Source: Ferruginibacter sp. (GTDB lineage: Bacteria; Bacteroidota; Bacteroidia; Chitinophagales; Chitinophagaceae). From it: a stretch of DNA of 64,000 nucleotides. The notes under the pieces are model-generated. The model was given only the letters and a program-made list of their open reading frames with translations. It ran no database searches and was not told the DNA's origin. Location of the stretch: assembly GCF_014377975.1 (NCBI RefSeq), contig NZ_JACMOO010000362.1:1-64000 (forward strand), in the 5' to 3' direction. A program made the translations under genes and the position numbers. Positions 16,933 through 25,825 of this stretch are shown piece by piece. Position 1 is the stretch's first letter; every line of letters begins with the position of its first letter.

Positions 16933-18513
16933 TTAGTGCATTGCTTCTCCCAAATCCATCTTCTTTATCTTATTGCCTTTTACCATTATTACGAAAGGAA
17001 CACAAATTAAAAACATAACACCTAGATAAAAGAATACATCCATGTAAGAAAGTACAGCGGCCTGTTTGGTTACCGTATGATCCAATGCAGCATAACTGCT
17101 TTTTAGTGCTACATCTGCATTCAATCCTTTGCTGACAAAGTTATGCTGCAGGGCCTGTACCCGTTGTTGCACAGCCGGATTGTTTACATCCAGTTTGCTT
17201 ACCAGGTCGCTGCGGTGAACCATATTTTGACGGGCCATAAAAGTGGTAATTAATGCCACACCGAATGAGCCGCCCAGTTGGCGCATCATACCTGTAAATG
17301 CAGCACCCTGGCCTATTTGCTGTCCTTTTAATGTTGAAAGTGATAATGCGGTAATTGGAATAAATAACATACCCATACCCAGCCCGCGAACAATCAGCAT
17401 CCAAAAAAATGCATCTGAATCTGTATCGGGCGTTACAATAAAATAACCCCAAAAAGTAAAGACGGAAAACAGTACCATACCACCAGCCACCAGGTATTGT
17501 TGCGGCACTCCTTTTTGTAATAATTTTCCAATGATGGGCATCATTACGGCGGTGGTTAATGCAGCGGGTACCATCAGCATACCGGCCTGCTGGGCTGTCC
17601 ATCCCAGTATGGATTGTGTATATAGTGGAATGATAAAAGTAGATCCATACAATCCAAAACCCATGATAAATGAAAGAATAGTACCCACCCGGAGGTTACC
17701 ATTTTTTAATACCCTTAATTCTACAATCGGGTTTTTAAAACTCGTTTCACGCCAGATAAAAAAGAACAATCCTAAAACAGCCGCCACTGACAGGTATAAA
17801 ATAGCACTGCTGTTAAACCAATCATCATCCTGCCCTTTTTCCAACACATATTGTAAAGAACCTACCGTAAGCGCCAGTAAACCAATACCCAGCCAATCGA
17901 TATTGCTGCCGGTACTTTTTTCGCCGTATTTGGGGCTGCGAACAAATTGCAACGTGAGTAAAGTAGCAATTACGCCAATAGGAATATTGATGTAAAAAAT
18001 ATAGGGCCATGAAGCATGGTCTACAATATAACCACCTAAAGGCGGTCCTAAAGTAGGGCCAATAATTACACCTAAACCATAAATGGCCTGTGCCATACTT
18101 CTTTTTTCAAGCGGGTAACTTTCAGTTATAATTGTTTGTGAGGTTACCAGCAAAGCTCCTCCGCCAAGGCCCTGTAAAAAACGAAAAAGTACCAGCTCCC
18201 AGATTCCGGAAGCATTACCACATAAAAAAGAACAGACAGTAAAAAGTATGATAGAAGCAGCAAAATAATTGCGGCGGCCAAACTGTACAGAAAGCCAGCT
18301 TGTCATTGGCACGATGATAACATTACCAATAGCATAAGCTGTAATAACCCAGGCCACTTCTGTTAAGGTTGCTCCCAGTGAACCACGCATATCGTTGAGC
18401 GCCACATTTACAATGGTGGTATCCACAATTTCAAGCAAGGCGCAAAATATAGCAGTGATGGTAATGATCACCCGCCTTGATCCATATTCTATTAAAGAGT
18501 CCGTTTGTTGCAT
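16933..18513 (-). CDS. DHA2-family MFS multidrug exporter (EmrB type)
   Basis: A 526-residue inner-membrane transporter with 14 predicted helices, typical of the drug:H+ antiporter-2 family. Visible signatures are ALLEIVDTTIVNVAL in TM1 (motif D1), LSVQFGRRNYF (motif A loop) and RFLQGLGGGALLV; GLGVIIGPTLGPPLGGYI is the family motif C. It is the last gene of the TetR-TolC-HlyD-EmrB operon and should form the inner-membrane part of a tripartite pump that exports hydrophobic drugs or fatty acids. The substrate cannot be deduced. Confidence 0.92.
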   Translation of the reverse strand: MQQTDSLIEYGSRRVIITITAIFCALLEIVDTTIVNVALNDMRGSLGATLTEVAWVITAYAIGNVIIVPMTSWLSVQFGRRNYFAASIILFTVCSFLCGNASGIWELVLFRFLQGLGGGALLVTSQTIITESYPLEKRSMAQAIYGLGVIIGPTLGPPLGGYIVDHASWPYIFYINIPIGVIATLLTLQFVRSPKYGEKSTGSNIDWLGIGLLALTVGSLQYVLEKGQDDDWFNSSAILYLSVAAVLGLFFFIWRETSFKNPIVELRVLKNGNLRVGTILSFIMGFGLYGSTFIIPLYTQSILGWTAQQAGMLMVPAALTTAVMMPIIGKLLQKGVPQQYLVAGGMVLFSVFTFWGYFIVTPDTDSDAFFWMLIVRGLGMGMLFIPITALSLSTLKGQQIGQGAAFTGMMRQLGGSFGVALITTFMARQNMVHRSDLVSKLDVNNPAVQQRVQALQHNFVSKGLNADVALKSSYAALDHTVTKQAAVLSYMDVFFYLGVMFLICVPFVIMVKGNKIKKMDLGEAMH

Positions 18514-18598
18514 AAAATTTATTTTACACCTATTCTAAAGGGCTATAATACGTTTGCCAATAATGGCACCACTCCGGGATGGGGCAGCCTTTCCCTGT

Positions 18599-19699
18599 TT
18601 ATAAATGTACATCCACATCCACATTCATACCTGGCCTTAATTGCTTAACTAGCGAATCTGCAGGATTTACAAATTCAATTTTAACCGGTAGCCGTTGCAC
18701 AACTTTTACAAAATTACCGCTGGCATTATCAGGTGGTAACAAGGCAAAACGGGAACCGGTAGCAGGTGAAAAAGAAGTCAGTGTTGCTTCAAAGTCATGA
18801 CCAGGAAATGCATCTGCATGTAATATTACCCGCTGTCCAATCCTCATTTTTTCAAACTGCGTTTCTTTAAAATTAGCCACTACCCAAATGTCGTTGTTTA
18901 ATACAATGCTGAACAATGACTGGCCGGGTTGTAGAAACTGACCTTCCTGTACGTTTACTTTTGATACCATACCAGATTCCGGTGCTGTAACAACTGCATA
19001 AGAAAGATTTAGTTTTGCTTCCGCAACATCCACTTGTTTTTGTTTAATCACTGCATCTGCCACGCCAATTTGTGAAGAGGTTGCACTGCTTTGTGAACTA
19101 ACGGCACTGGTTTGCCGTGCTACCTGGTTTTTTTGTTGAACCAATATCTGTAACTGGCGCTCGGCGGTTTGTTTGGCGGCATCAGCCTGCTCAAATTGTT
19201 GTTGGGTGATGGAGTGATCTTTAATCAGGTTTGCATACCGGTCATAATCCTGGGCTGTTCTGCGCACATTTATTTTAGCTACTTCTATTTGTGCATCTGC
19301 CGTAGAAATACCAGCTTGTGTAGTTGCAATATTGGCTCTGGAAGCGTTGGTGTTTGCCTTTGCCGCATCAAGGTTGGATTGAGCAGTAGCTTCCGCAGCT
19401 TTTGCAGCCTGTAGTTTTACAGCAAGGTCACGATCGTCTAATATTAAAAGCGTATCCCCTTTTTTAACAATCTGGTTATCCTTTACCCGCACTTCTTTCA
19501 CATAGCCTGCTACCCTTGGTATTACCGGGCTTATATTGGCTTCAATTTGTGCATTGTCAGTTTCTTCATGGTGTAGCCCATGAAGGTATTTAGTAAGACC
19601 GAACCAACCGCCGGCAATTACCAGTACAATTAATATAATTAAAAAAATTTTACTTTTTTTAGGTGCTGCTTTAGCCGGGTTATCTGTTTCGTTTTGCAT
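18599..19699 (-). CDS. HlyD/EmrA-family periplasmic adaptor
   Basis: Membrane fusion protein of 366 residues: a short cytoplasmic tail, one TM helix (FLIILIVLVIAGGWFGL), a split lipoyl domain (ISPVIPRVAGYVKEV...VQEGQFLQPGQ) and a long Ala/Gln-rich alpha-helical hairpin at about residues 85-215. The C-terminal beta-barrel ends with LRPGMNVDVDVHL. The HEETDNAQIEA segment after the TM is characteristic of EmrA. It links the EmrB-like pump to the TolC-like channel. It lies 30 bases downstream of the tolC-like gene and 85 bases upstream of the emrB-like gene. Confidence 0.93.
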   Translation of the reverse strand: MQNETDNPAKAAPKKSKIFLIILIVLVIAGGWFGLTKYLHGLHHEETDNAQIEANISPVIPRVAGYVKEVRVKDNQIVKKGDTLLILDDRDLAVKLQAAKAAEATAQSNLDAAKANTNASRANIATTQAGISTADAQIEVAKINVRRTAQDYDRYANLIKDHSITQQQFEQADAAKQTAERQLQILVQQKNQVARQTSAVSSQSSATSSQIGVADAVIKQKQVDVAEAKLNLSYAVVTAPESGMVSKVNVQEGQFLQPGQSLFSIVLNNDIWVVANFKETQFEKMRIGQRVILHADAFPGHDFEATLTSFSPATGSRFALLPPDNASGNFVKVVQRLPVKIEFVNPADSLVKQLRPGMNVDVDVHL

Positions 19700-19729
19700 A
19701 AAAATGTATTGTATGTTTTGGTATTATTA

Positions 19730-21052
19730 TTAGTTATTTAAAATACCTGCAGTTTGTAATAGTGTATTATAGGCTACCACTGCGTCTGCAATTGCATTGC
19801 TTACGTTTAATTTGGTTTGTAACTGGGCTACGTCTGCGTCCAGCAAATCGGTGGTGGTGGCCAGTGAATTGTCGTATTTATTTTTGGTGATGCGGTAATT
19901 TTCCGTGGCTTGTTCAATCGCTTTCTGGTACACTTCTATTTTTTTGCGACTCAGTAAATACCCCTGGTATGCCTGGTTAATCTGTAAACGGATATTATCG
20001 TTCAGCATCTCCTGGCTGGCAGTTATCTGTTGCACCCTTGCATCTGCCTGCTCTATTTTCGATTTTGTTTTCCACAAAGAGGAGAGAGAATATTTTACTC
20101 CAACACCCACGGTAATTGCATTGGTAATGGTTAAAAATGCAGGAAGATTGGCTGCGATATACCCGGCAGTTAGTGCAAGGCTGGGATAATAATCTGTTTT
20201 TGCCGATTTGATGCCAAGCTCCGCAGATTTTTTGCGTAAAGCCAAAGCGTTGATATCATTGCGGGCCATCAGTGCCAGTTGTTCGTATTCTTCAATCGTT
20301 TTGATACTATAGGTTTGTTGCAGGCTGAATGAATCAGCAATTAAAACAGTTTGTTCTTTCAGGCCCAGCATCAGCGCCATATTTACGCTGGCTATTTTAT
20401 TATTGCTTTCTGCATCCAATAAAGTAAGGGCAATGTTGGAAGATTGAAGGGCTACTTTTAACAAGTCGTTTCTTGGTACCAATCCATTTTTTTCAAGATT
20501 AGTAAAATCCTTCACCCGTTGATTCGACTGCTCCAGATTTTCTTTTACCAATGTTACCGCCTTCATTGATTTAAACAGGTTGCTGTAGGCATTGATTGTG
20601 TTCAATATCACGGCTTCTTTGTTATCAGCAGCATCCAGCTTTGCAGCTTCTTCCAAATATTTAGCCGATTCAATACCGTATTTTATTTTCCCGCCAGTGT
20701 ACAATGGCAGCGCAGCATTGAATATCCCATACATTGCCTGGGAAACTTTTAGACCACCAATGCCTTTACGCGAAGTATCTGATTTTAAATGTATGTTTGG
20801 ACTTACAGGCAGATAGAGATAAGAGCCACTAACGGTTACATCGGGTAAGCGACGTTCACTTGCTTCTTTTATGACTGCAGTGGCTTCATTAATTTTTGCC
20901 TTGTTATTTTTTAGCAGATGACTATTGGTAACGCTAAGGTTAATAGCTTCTTTTAAAGTGATTGTTCTTGTGCTATCCTGTGCAAGTAATGATTGAATAT
21001 TTACAAGGCACAGCAATAAAAAAATTCCGGCTGTTGTTAGTTTATGCTTCAT
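19730..21052 (-). CDS. TolC-family outer-membrane channel
   Basis: Outer-membrane efflux protein of 440 residues with a signal peptide (GIFLLLCLVNIQSLLAQ) and the two internally repeated OEP domains. Each has long coiled helices (ITLKEAINLSVTNSHLLKNNKAK near the start; RLQINQAYQGYLLSRKKIEVYQKA near residue 350). It is the exit duct of the tripartite pump. The start codon lies inside the tetR coding region (11-base overlap), so channel and regulator are translated from one message. Confidence 0.92.
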   Translation of the reverse strand: MKHKLTTAGIFLLLCLVNIQSLLAQDSTRTITLKEAINLSVTNSHLLKNNKAKINEATAVIKEASERRLPDVTVSGSYLYLPVSPNIHLKSDTSRKGIGGLKVSQAMYGIFNAALPLYTGGKIKYGIESAKYLEEAAKLDAADNKEAVILNTINAYSNLFKSMKAVTLVKENLEQSNQRVKDFTNLEKNGLVPRNDLLKVALQSSNIALTLLDAESNNKIASVNMALMLGLKEQTVLIADSFSLQQTYSIKTIEEYEQLALMARNDINALALRKKSAELGIKSAKTDYYPSLALTAGYIAANLPAFLTITNAITVGVGVKYSLSSLWKTKSKIEQADARVQQITASQEMLNDNIRLQINQAYQGYLLSRKKIEVYQKAIEQATENYRITKNKYDNSLATTTDLLDADVAQLQTKLNVSNAIADAVVAYNTLLQTAGILNN

Positions 21053-21671
21053 TGGTTAATATTACTTTGAATAAAGTTTTTATGTGAATGCTTAATCTTC
21101 TTTTGAAAATAAGCTGAAATTCTTCTTCGTTTAAATCCTGCTGGTTATTAAATTCCCGGTAATAATCCATACTTATCAGGCTTTGCGATACCGTGCCTAT
21201 CATGGTGTTCAGCATCAGTACTATATCTACTTTCTTTTTAAACACGCCTTTTTTCTGCCCTTCTTTAATCAGTTCGGTTACCACGGCTGCATTGCGCAGT
21301 TTTACCTTATTAGCTGCTTTTAAAATGGCCGGATTTTTATTGGTTACCTGAACACCCACCATTATTTTGTGAAAGCATTGTTTTTGCATGATACGTTCAA
21401 TGTGTTCATCAATCAGGATGTTCACTTTTTCCAATGGCGTAAGGCTTTCATCCTTAATCAGCGATTCTATCCGCATCTTTACGGTACCTACCCGCAATTC
21501 AAAAAGGGCTTCCATCAGTTTTTCCTTACTGCCAAAATAGTAGGAAATCATCGCCACATTTATCCCGGCCTCATCGGCAATATCCCTTACAGAAGTGCCA
21601 TCAAAGCCTCTCTCTGCAAAAAGGCGTTCCGCAGTTTCTATAATCTGTATTTGCTTGTCAGTAAATTCCAT
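21042..21671 (-). CDS. TetR-family transcriptional regulator of the efflux operon
   Basis: A 209-residue regulator with an N-terminal helix-turn-helix (IIETAERLFAERGFDGTSVRDIADEAGINVAMISYYFGSKEKL) and a variable ligand-binding C-terminal domain resembling the TetR_C/CecR type. ATG 21671 (MEFTDKQ) is preferred over a TTG at 21695. It is the first gene of the efflux operon, and two palindromes sit directly upstream. Autoregulation of the whole operon, relieved by a pump substrate, is the simple model. Confidence 0.9.
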   Translation of the reverse strand: MEFTDKQIQIIETAERLFAERGFDGTSVRDIADEAGINVAMISYYFGSKEKLMEALFELRVGTVKMRIESLIKDESLTPLEKVNILIDEHIERIMQKQCFHKIMVGVQVTNKNPAILKAANKVKLRNAAVVTELIKEGQKKGVFKKKVDIVLMLNTMIGTVSQSLISMDYYREFNNQQDLNEEEFQLIFKRRLSIHIKTLFKVILTNEA

Positions 21672-21697
21672 ACCCTTGAATGATTGAAAGCACAAAG

Positions 21698-21735
21698 TTA
21701 AACAAACGTTTAATTAAAATCAAACAAATGTTTAA
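21698..21735. promoter_or_regulatory. Two tandem operator-like palindromes upstream of tetR
   Basis: Palindrome 1 (21698-21713) reads TTAAAC AAAC GTTTAA with perfect arms. Palindrome 2 (21720-21735) reads TCAAAC AAAT GTTTAA with one arm mismatch. Their starts are 22 bp apart, two helical turns, so two dimers would bind one DNA face. They lie 27 to 64 bases upstream of the tetR start and about 105 bases from the divergent dehydrogenase start, so they could control both. Confidence 0.65.
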
Positions 21736-21840
21736 TTAATTTTTTAGCAAACATTTTTCAGGTAAAAAAAGAAAAATTGAAATCACCGGTCAATTTAATT
21801 ACGCAACGGCTTTTTGATTAGATTTGGAAAAACATTCGCT

Positions 21841-22659
21841 ATGCCATTTAAAAATAAAACGGTTGTAATTACCGGTGCCAGTCGTGGAATAGGTAAAGCC
21901 ATCGGTCTGCGTTTGGCAAAAGATGGAGCCAATATTGTCATCGCTTCAAAAAGTGTGGAAGAAAATCCCAAACTGGGAGGCACTATTTTTTCTGCTGCCG
22001 CAGAAATGGAAGCGGCAGGCGGCATAGCGTTGCCGGTACAATGCGATATTCGTTTTGAAGACCAGGTACAACAAATGGTGAATAAGGCAGTGGAACATTT
22101 TGGAGGGATAGATATTTTGATAAACAACGCCAGTGCTATCAATCTTACTACAACCGAGTTAACCGAACCCAAGCGCTTCGATTTAATGTACGATATTAAT
22201 GTAAGAGGAACTTTTATGGTGAGCCGTGCCTGTATTCCTTTTTTGAAAAAGAGTACCAATGCGCATATTTTAAACCTTTCTCCACCCATCAACATGGATA
22301 TGAAATGGTTTGCCAATCACCTTGCTTACACCATCAGCAAGTATGATATGAGCATGATTGCTTTGGGGCTTGCAGCAGAATTAAAAAAGTTTAACATTGC
22401 CGCCAATACCTTGTGGCCTCGTACAACTATTGCAACCGCAGCCGTTAATAATTTGCTGGGCGGCCAAATGCTGATGAACATGAGCCGCACAACAGACATC
22501 ATCGCAGATGCAGCCTGGTTTATTTTATCAAAGTCATCCGCTCAATGTACAGGCAATACATTTATTGATGAAGAAGTGCTGGCAGCAGAAGGCATTACTG
22601 ATTTAGAAAAATATTCGGTGGTACCCGGGGCGAAATTATATACGGATCTTTTTTTGTAA
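21841..22659 (+). CDS. Short-chain dehydrogenase/reductase, HSDL2-like
   Basis: A 272-residue classical SDR with the NAD(P) motif TGASRGIG, NNASAIN after beta-4, and the catalytic Tyr and Lys in AYTISKYDMS. The Ser position is in NLSPP. The sequence follows the HSDL2 (hydroxysteroid dehydrogenase-like 2) pattern, with NTLWPRTTIATAA after the active site. The natural substrate is unknown. The start at 21841 (MPFKNKTVVITG) replaces a TTG-initiated extension at 21814. It is transcribed away from the tetR efflux operon and may share its operators. Confidence 0.88.
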   Translation: MPFKNKTVVITGASRGIGKAIGLRLAKDGANIVIASKSVEENPKLGGTIFSAAAEMEAAGGIALPVQCDIRFEDQVQQMVNKAVEHFGGIDILINNASAINLTTTELTEPKRFDLMYDINVRGTFMVSRACIPFLKKSTNAHILNLSPPINMDMKWFANHLAYTISKYDMSMIALGLAAELKKFNIAANTLWPRTTIATAAVNNLLGGQMLMNMSRTTDIIADAAWFILSKSSAQCTGNTFIDEEVLAAEGITDLEKYSVVPGAKLYTDLFL

Positions 22660-23005
22660 AGGAATATCAGCAGATTTATTTTTCAGCTGTATTTTTCCAG
22701 AAAGCTCCCGTTGCAGCGGAGTTTTTCTAGTAAAATTTTAATTTTAAAAAAAACCACCAGTTAAATTCCGACACTGTATACGCTTCTCAATCCATACTTA
22801 CACCCCTGCAAGTTTGTTGGCCTGCAGGGATAATATGCATTTACCTGCTTTAGGTTAACGCCTTAAAAAGACGTTATAAAAAACTGCTTTCGTTTATCCT
22901 GGCAGGAAGCATTTTTAAACGTCGTGGTTTTGCAGTTCATTATCATTGAAATATGGGGCGGCTTAAACCTCACCATTAGGAGGTGGTTATGGTTTTACCT
23001 TTTCC
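22660..23005. other. Gene-free stretch with one hairpin
   Basis: 346 bases between the SDR gene and a convergent membrane-protein gene. No credible coding frame is seen. A perfect 7-bp hairpin (CCCTGCA / TGCAGGG, 22804-22829, 12-base loop) is the only clear structure. It has no T-run. Confidence 0.5.
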
Positions 23006-23368
23006 CTATACTGCTTTTCTGGCTTTTTTTGCTGCGATAAAACTATTAATAAACGCCGCCATTGCTATAATATTACTAACGATGCAGGCAAGGAATAAAT
23101 ATTTTTTTGGTCCCCAGTCCGATACTTTTATAAATCGGCTTATACAAATAATGAGCAACAAAAATGTTAGCGCCACTACTACATGCGATACTATTTTATT
23201 TGAATTTGCCACACCTTTTTGTAATATTAAAAACAATAAACCAAATGCAGCAGGAATAAGTGCTGTCGGTGCGTGCGTGCCTTCAGGGGTAAGTATGGCA
23301 AAGTATCCATATAGCCCTGCTGCAAGAAGTACAATTGCATTTAAAACATTTGCTGATGCTGCTTTCAT
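23006..23368 (-). CDS. Small integral membrane protein, unknown function
   Basis: A 120-residue protein with four hydrophobic segments (NAIVLLAAGLYGYFAIL, TALIPAAFGLLFLIL, VSHVVVALTFLLLIICI, FLACIVSNIIAMAAFI) and a basic tail (AAKKARKAV). Such four-helix proteins are frequent in Bacteroidota, but I cannot name a function. An opposite-strand frame of similar length (22983-23399) has the composition of a translated antisense strand and was rejected. Confidence 0.7.
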   Translation of the reverse strand: MKAASANVLNAIVLLAAGLYGYFAILTPEGTHAPTALIPAAFGLLFLILQKGVANSNKIVSHVVVALTFLLLIICISRFIKVSDWGPKKYLFLACIVSNIIAMAAFINSFIAAKKARKAV

Positions 23369-23733
23369 TTATTTATTTTTTATGACCGTAAAGATATGAA
23401 GTTAGTTGCTAGATTTTTAATTGGAAATGAAACGGGAAAACAATGCCTGAAGATCAGCAACCAACGGTTTTATACTGATTAAACACTTTTATAGTTCAAT
23501 CTCTTAAATCAGCATACTAACATTTAAGCCTTATAAATAGTTGTTTGAACTATTTATAAAAGCAAGAGCCATTTAGAAGCAGTCTAAAAATAGAATTTTT
23601 ATCTGCCATCATGAGTTTGCAGAGAATACCCACCCCGGCTAACTGCCATGGCTGTGTCCCCATCAGGCATTTCCTGCAGGTAAAAGTAAAAGCAACCCCT
23701 ATAACAAATTCATTTATTTTTTGTTCTTTCAAA
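23369..23733. other. Gene-free stretch with a perfect AT-rich hairpin
   Basis: 365 bases between two divergent membrane-protein genes. The frame of the downstream gene is open back to 23611, but that extension looks non-coding in composition. The region contains the inverted repeat at 23531-23559, listed separately. Confidence 0.5.
23531..23559. repeat. Perfect 12-bp inverted repeat
   Basis: The arms TTATAAATAGTT and AACTATTTATAA pair perfectly around the loop GTTTG. A partial copy of the same element (CTTTTATAGTTCAA) lies about 45 bases to the left. It sits between divergent promoters, so it may be a regulator site or simply an mRNA hairpin. Confidence 0.6.
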
Positions 23734-24663
23734 ATGAACTCCACTGCAGCAATAAACAAAATTTATAATTACATGCTTGGCGAAAAAGCCAGGGTCAATA
23801 TTGATAGGGCTACATTGGGCTTTTCAATAGCGGGCTTTTTTATACATTTGATATTGATAGTGTTGGTAAACCTCAAATATATAAAAATAGGGAATGCCCA
23901 TAGTTTTTTTATAAATCCTATTGCTGCAATCTATACTCCTTTTTCGTTTATTTTATTTTATGAAGTGTACCTGCTTATATTTTATCTTCCAAAATCAATC
24001 AGTAAGTACATTGGCAAACAGTACGAAATCATTACACTTATCATCATCAGGAGGGCTTTTAAAGACCTTTCGGAACTGGAACTTACCGCGGATTTTTTTA
24101 CAAAAAAAAATGATATTTATTTCATGTACGACTTGCTGACCGTACTAATTTTATTTGCATTGATTATTATATTTTATGCATTATCCAGGCGAAAAGACGA
24201 TGCACAGGCGGTTAAAGAAGAAAACAAAGAGATAAGCCGTTTTATTAAAATAAAAATAATAATAGCCAGTTTGCTAATGCCTGTTTTTGTTGCTTTATCT
24301 ATCTACAGCTTTAGTATGTGGCTTATTGAAGTTACTGCTGTAACCAATATTTCAGCCAATACAACAGCAGACATTAATAAAATATTTTTCGATCAATTTT
24401 TTACCATCCTCATTTTATCAGATGTTTTGTTATTGCTGTTATCATTTGTGCATACTGATAAATTTAATGTTGTTATGCGTAACTCCGGTTTTGTTCTTTC
24501 TACTATTTTAATCAAGTTATCTTTTGGAACTACTGGCCTGGTTAGTAATCTGCTGATTGTTACGGCTTTGGTATTTGGGATATCAATTTTATTTTTACAT
24601 AATAAATTTAACCTGTTGGAAAATACAATAGTGCTTTTACCCAGCGAACCTACAAAAGCGTAG
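23734..24663 (+). CDS. Hypothetical polytopic membrane protein
   Basis: A 309-residue protein with about seven to eight hydrophobic segments (for example SIAGFFIHLILIVLVNL, AIYTPFSFILFYEVYLLIFYLP, LLTVLILFALIIIFYAL, LLIVTALVFGISILFL). It also has charged loops (KDDAQAVKEENKEISRFIK). I do not recognise a family. ATG 23734 (MNSTAAINKIYNYMLGEKAR) is chosen because the 41 residues upstream of it look random. No neighbour gives a functional hint. Confidence 0.65.
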   Translation: MNSTAAINKIYNYMLGEKARVNIDRATLGFSIAGFFIHLILIVLVNLKYIKIGNAHSFFINPIAAIYTPFSFILFYEVYLLIFYLPKSISKYIGKQYEIITLIIIRRAFKDLSELELTADFFTKKNDIYFMYDLLTVLILFALIIIFYALSRRKDDAQAVKEENKEISRFIKIKIIIASLLMPVFVALSIYSFSMWLIEVTAVTNISANTTADINKIFFDQFFTILILSDVLLLLLSFVHTDKFNVVMRNSGFVLSTILIKLSFGTTGLVSNLLIVTALVFGISILFLHNKFNLLENTIVLLPSEPTKA

Positions 24664-24995
24664 GCCTATTTTGCGGCGCACAAAATAGACGATCGATTTC
24701 CGTACTTACAGGATTTTGGTCAGTAAACTTTTAATGTTAAAAGCAGCTCCATCAATAAAGCCCTAACACTGCAAATGACTGGCATTCAATATTCGCTTAC
24801 CTGCTGCTTTATTGGGCTATCAATATAAAATGCAGCATCATGTTTTAGCTTTTCGTCATAATATTAAGTTATAAAAACCTGTTATTGCGTATTCTGGTGC
24901 AGGCGCTTTAAGTAGGGAGTTTCGCAGTTATCAGGTACAATACTGCCGACGCAAACAACCTTTTAACAAGCCTGATTTTATCATCCCTGAAACCT
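24664..24995. other. Gene-free stretch upstream of the Uma2 gene
   Basis: About 330 bases with stops in all frames and no clear terminator. Apart from the promoter-like motif at its right end (24996-25025), nothing is recognisable. Confidence 0.5.
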
Positions 24996-25025
24996 TTTGC
25001 GTTTATCCGGAAAGAATTAAATTTG
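24996..25025 (+). promoter_or_regulatory. Bacteroidota-type promoter for the Uma2 gene
   Basis: TTTG (24996-24999) is followed after 18 bases by TAAATTTG (25018-25025), matching the TTTG / TAnnTTTG consensus used by the major sigma factor of Bacteroidota. The ATG follows only 3 bases later, so a leaderless transcript is possible. Confidence 0.5.
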
Positions 25026-25028
25026 TGT

Positions 25029-25619
25029 ATGGAAAATATTGTGAACGAGCCAGCCTTGACGTACAATACTATTTCTTCGGAAGAATACCTGAAGCAGGAA
25101 CGTATTGCAACCGAAAAGCATGAATATTACCAGGGTGAAATATTTGCTATGGACGGCGCATCAAAGGAACACAATGAAATATTCTCTAATTTTTTTGGAG
25201 ACATTGCTCATCAGCTAAAAGGAAAAGTTTGCAAACCGTATGGCAGCGATTTCAGGGCGCATATTCCCAAAAATACTTTGTACACTTATCCTGATATTAT
25301 CATCGTTTGTGGCAGCCCTGAATTTACGGATGATAAAACTGATACTCTTACCAATCCTTCCGTCATTGTTGAAATACTTTCGAAGTCAACCCGTACTTAT
25401 GACAAGGGCGAAAAATTTACCTTATATAGAGATATTGATTCTTTGAAAGAATATATTTTAGTTGACACAGAAAAAATTCATGTAGAGAAGTATATCCGCC
25501 ACGCAGACAATAGCTGGCAACTTACTGACTACAGATTTCTTGATGCATATTTTACCATAGACTGCGTACAAATCAGGCTGCTGTTAAAAAATATTTATGA
25601 TGGATTTTTTTCTGAATAA
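25029..25619 (+). CDS. Uma2-family (DUF820) putative endonuclease
   Basis: A 196-residue protein of the Uma2/DUF820 group of the PD-(D/E)XK nuclease superfamily. The family pattern is complete: SSEEYLKQERIATEKHEYYQGEIFAMDGAS, then HNEIFSNF, YPDIIIVCG, the active-site ILSKSTRTYDKGEKF and ILVDTEKIHVEKY. Uma2 proteins are very common in cyanobacteria and some Bacteroidota, often in many copies. Their biological role is not established. ATG 25029 is chosen over a TTG two codons upstream. A broken relative lies at 34474-35018. Confidence 0.88.
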   Translation: MENIVNEPALTYNTISSEEYLKQERIATEKHEYYQGEIFAMDGASKEHNEIFSNFFGDIAHQLKGKVCKPYGSDFRAHIPKNTLYTYPDIIIVCGSPEFTDDKTDTLTNPSVIVEILSKSTRTYDKGEKFTLYRDIDSLKEYILVDTEKIHVEKYIRHADNSWQLTDYRFLDAYFTIDCVQIRLLLKNIYDGFFSE

Positions 25620-25758
25620 CATCCTATTTTTTGTCTGCGGAAATGTAAATTATTACTTGGTTTTGATTATACTATTTTTCTGATTTTCACAAACTCCTGT
25701 TAAAGAAATCCTACCCATTTTTTTATTTTGATAAGTGGTAACATTTGGATGCTGGTGT

Positions 25759-25784
25759 GCGTTTAATTTAACAAACGCTTTATT
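25759..25784 (+). terminator. Possible intrinsic terminator
   Basis: The arms GCGTTT (25759-25764) and AAACGC (25773-25778) are followed by TTTATTTTTT. The hairpin is short, and it lies 140 bases after the Uma2 stop and 42 bases before the next start. It could equally be a leader element of the DUF5916 gene. Confidence 0.4.
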
Positions 25785-25825
25785 TTTTGTCAGAATAAAG
25801 TTTCTCAATCAAAAAAAATTTTATC

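Noticed and set aside
22983-23399. 138-codon plus-strand frame opposite a membrane-protein gene
   Set aside because: It is fully antisense to the 120-residue minus-strand frame, whose four-helix pattern and ATG start look genuine; the plus frame looks like translated antisense.
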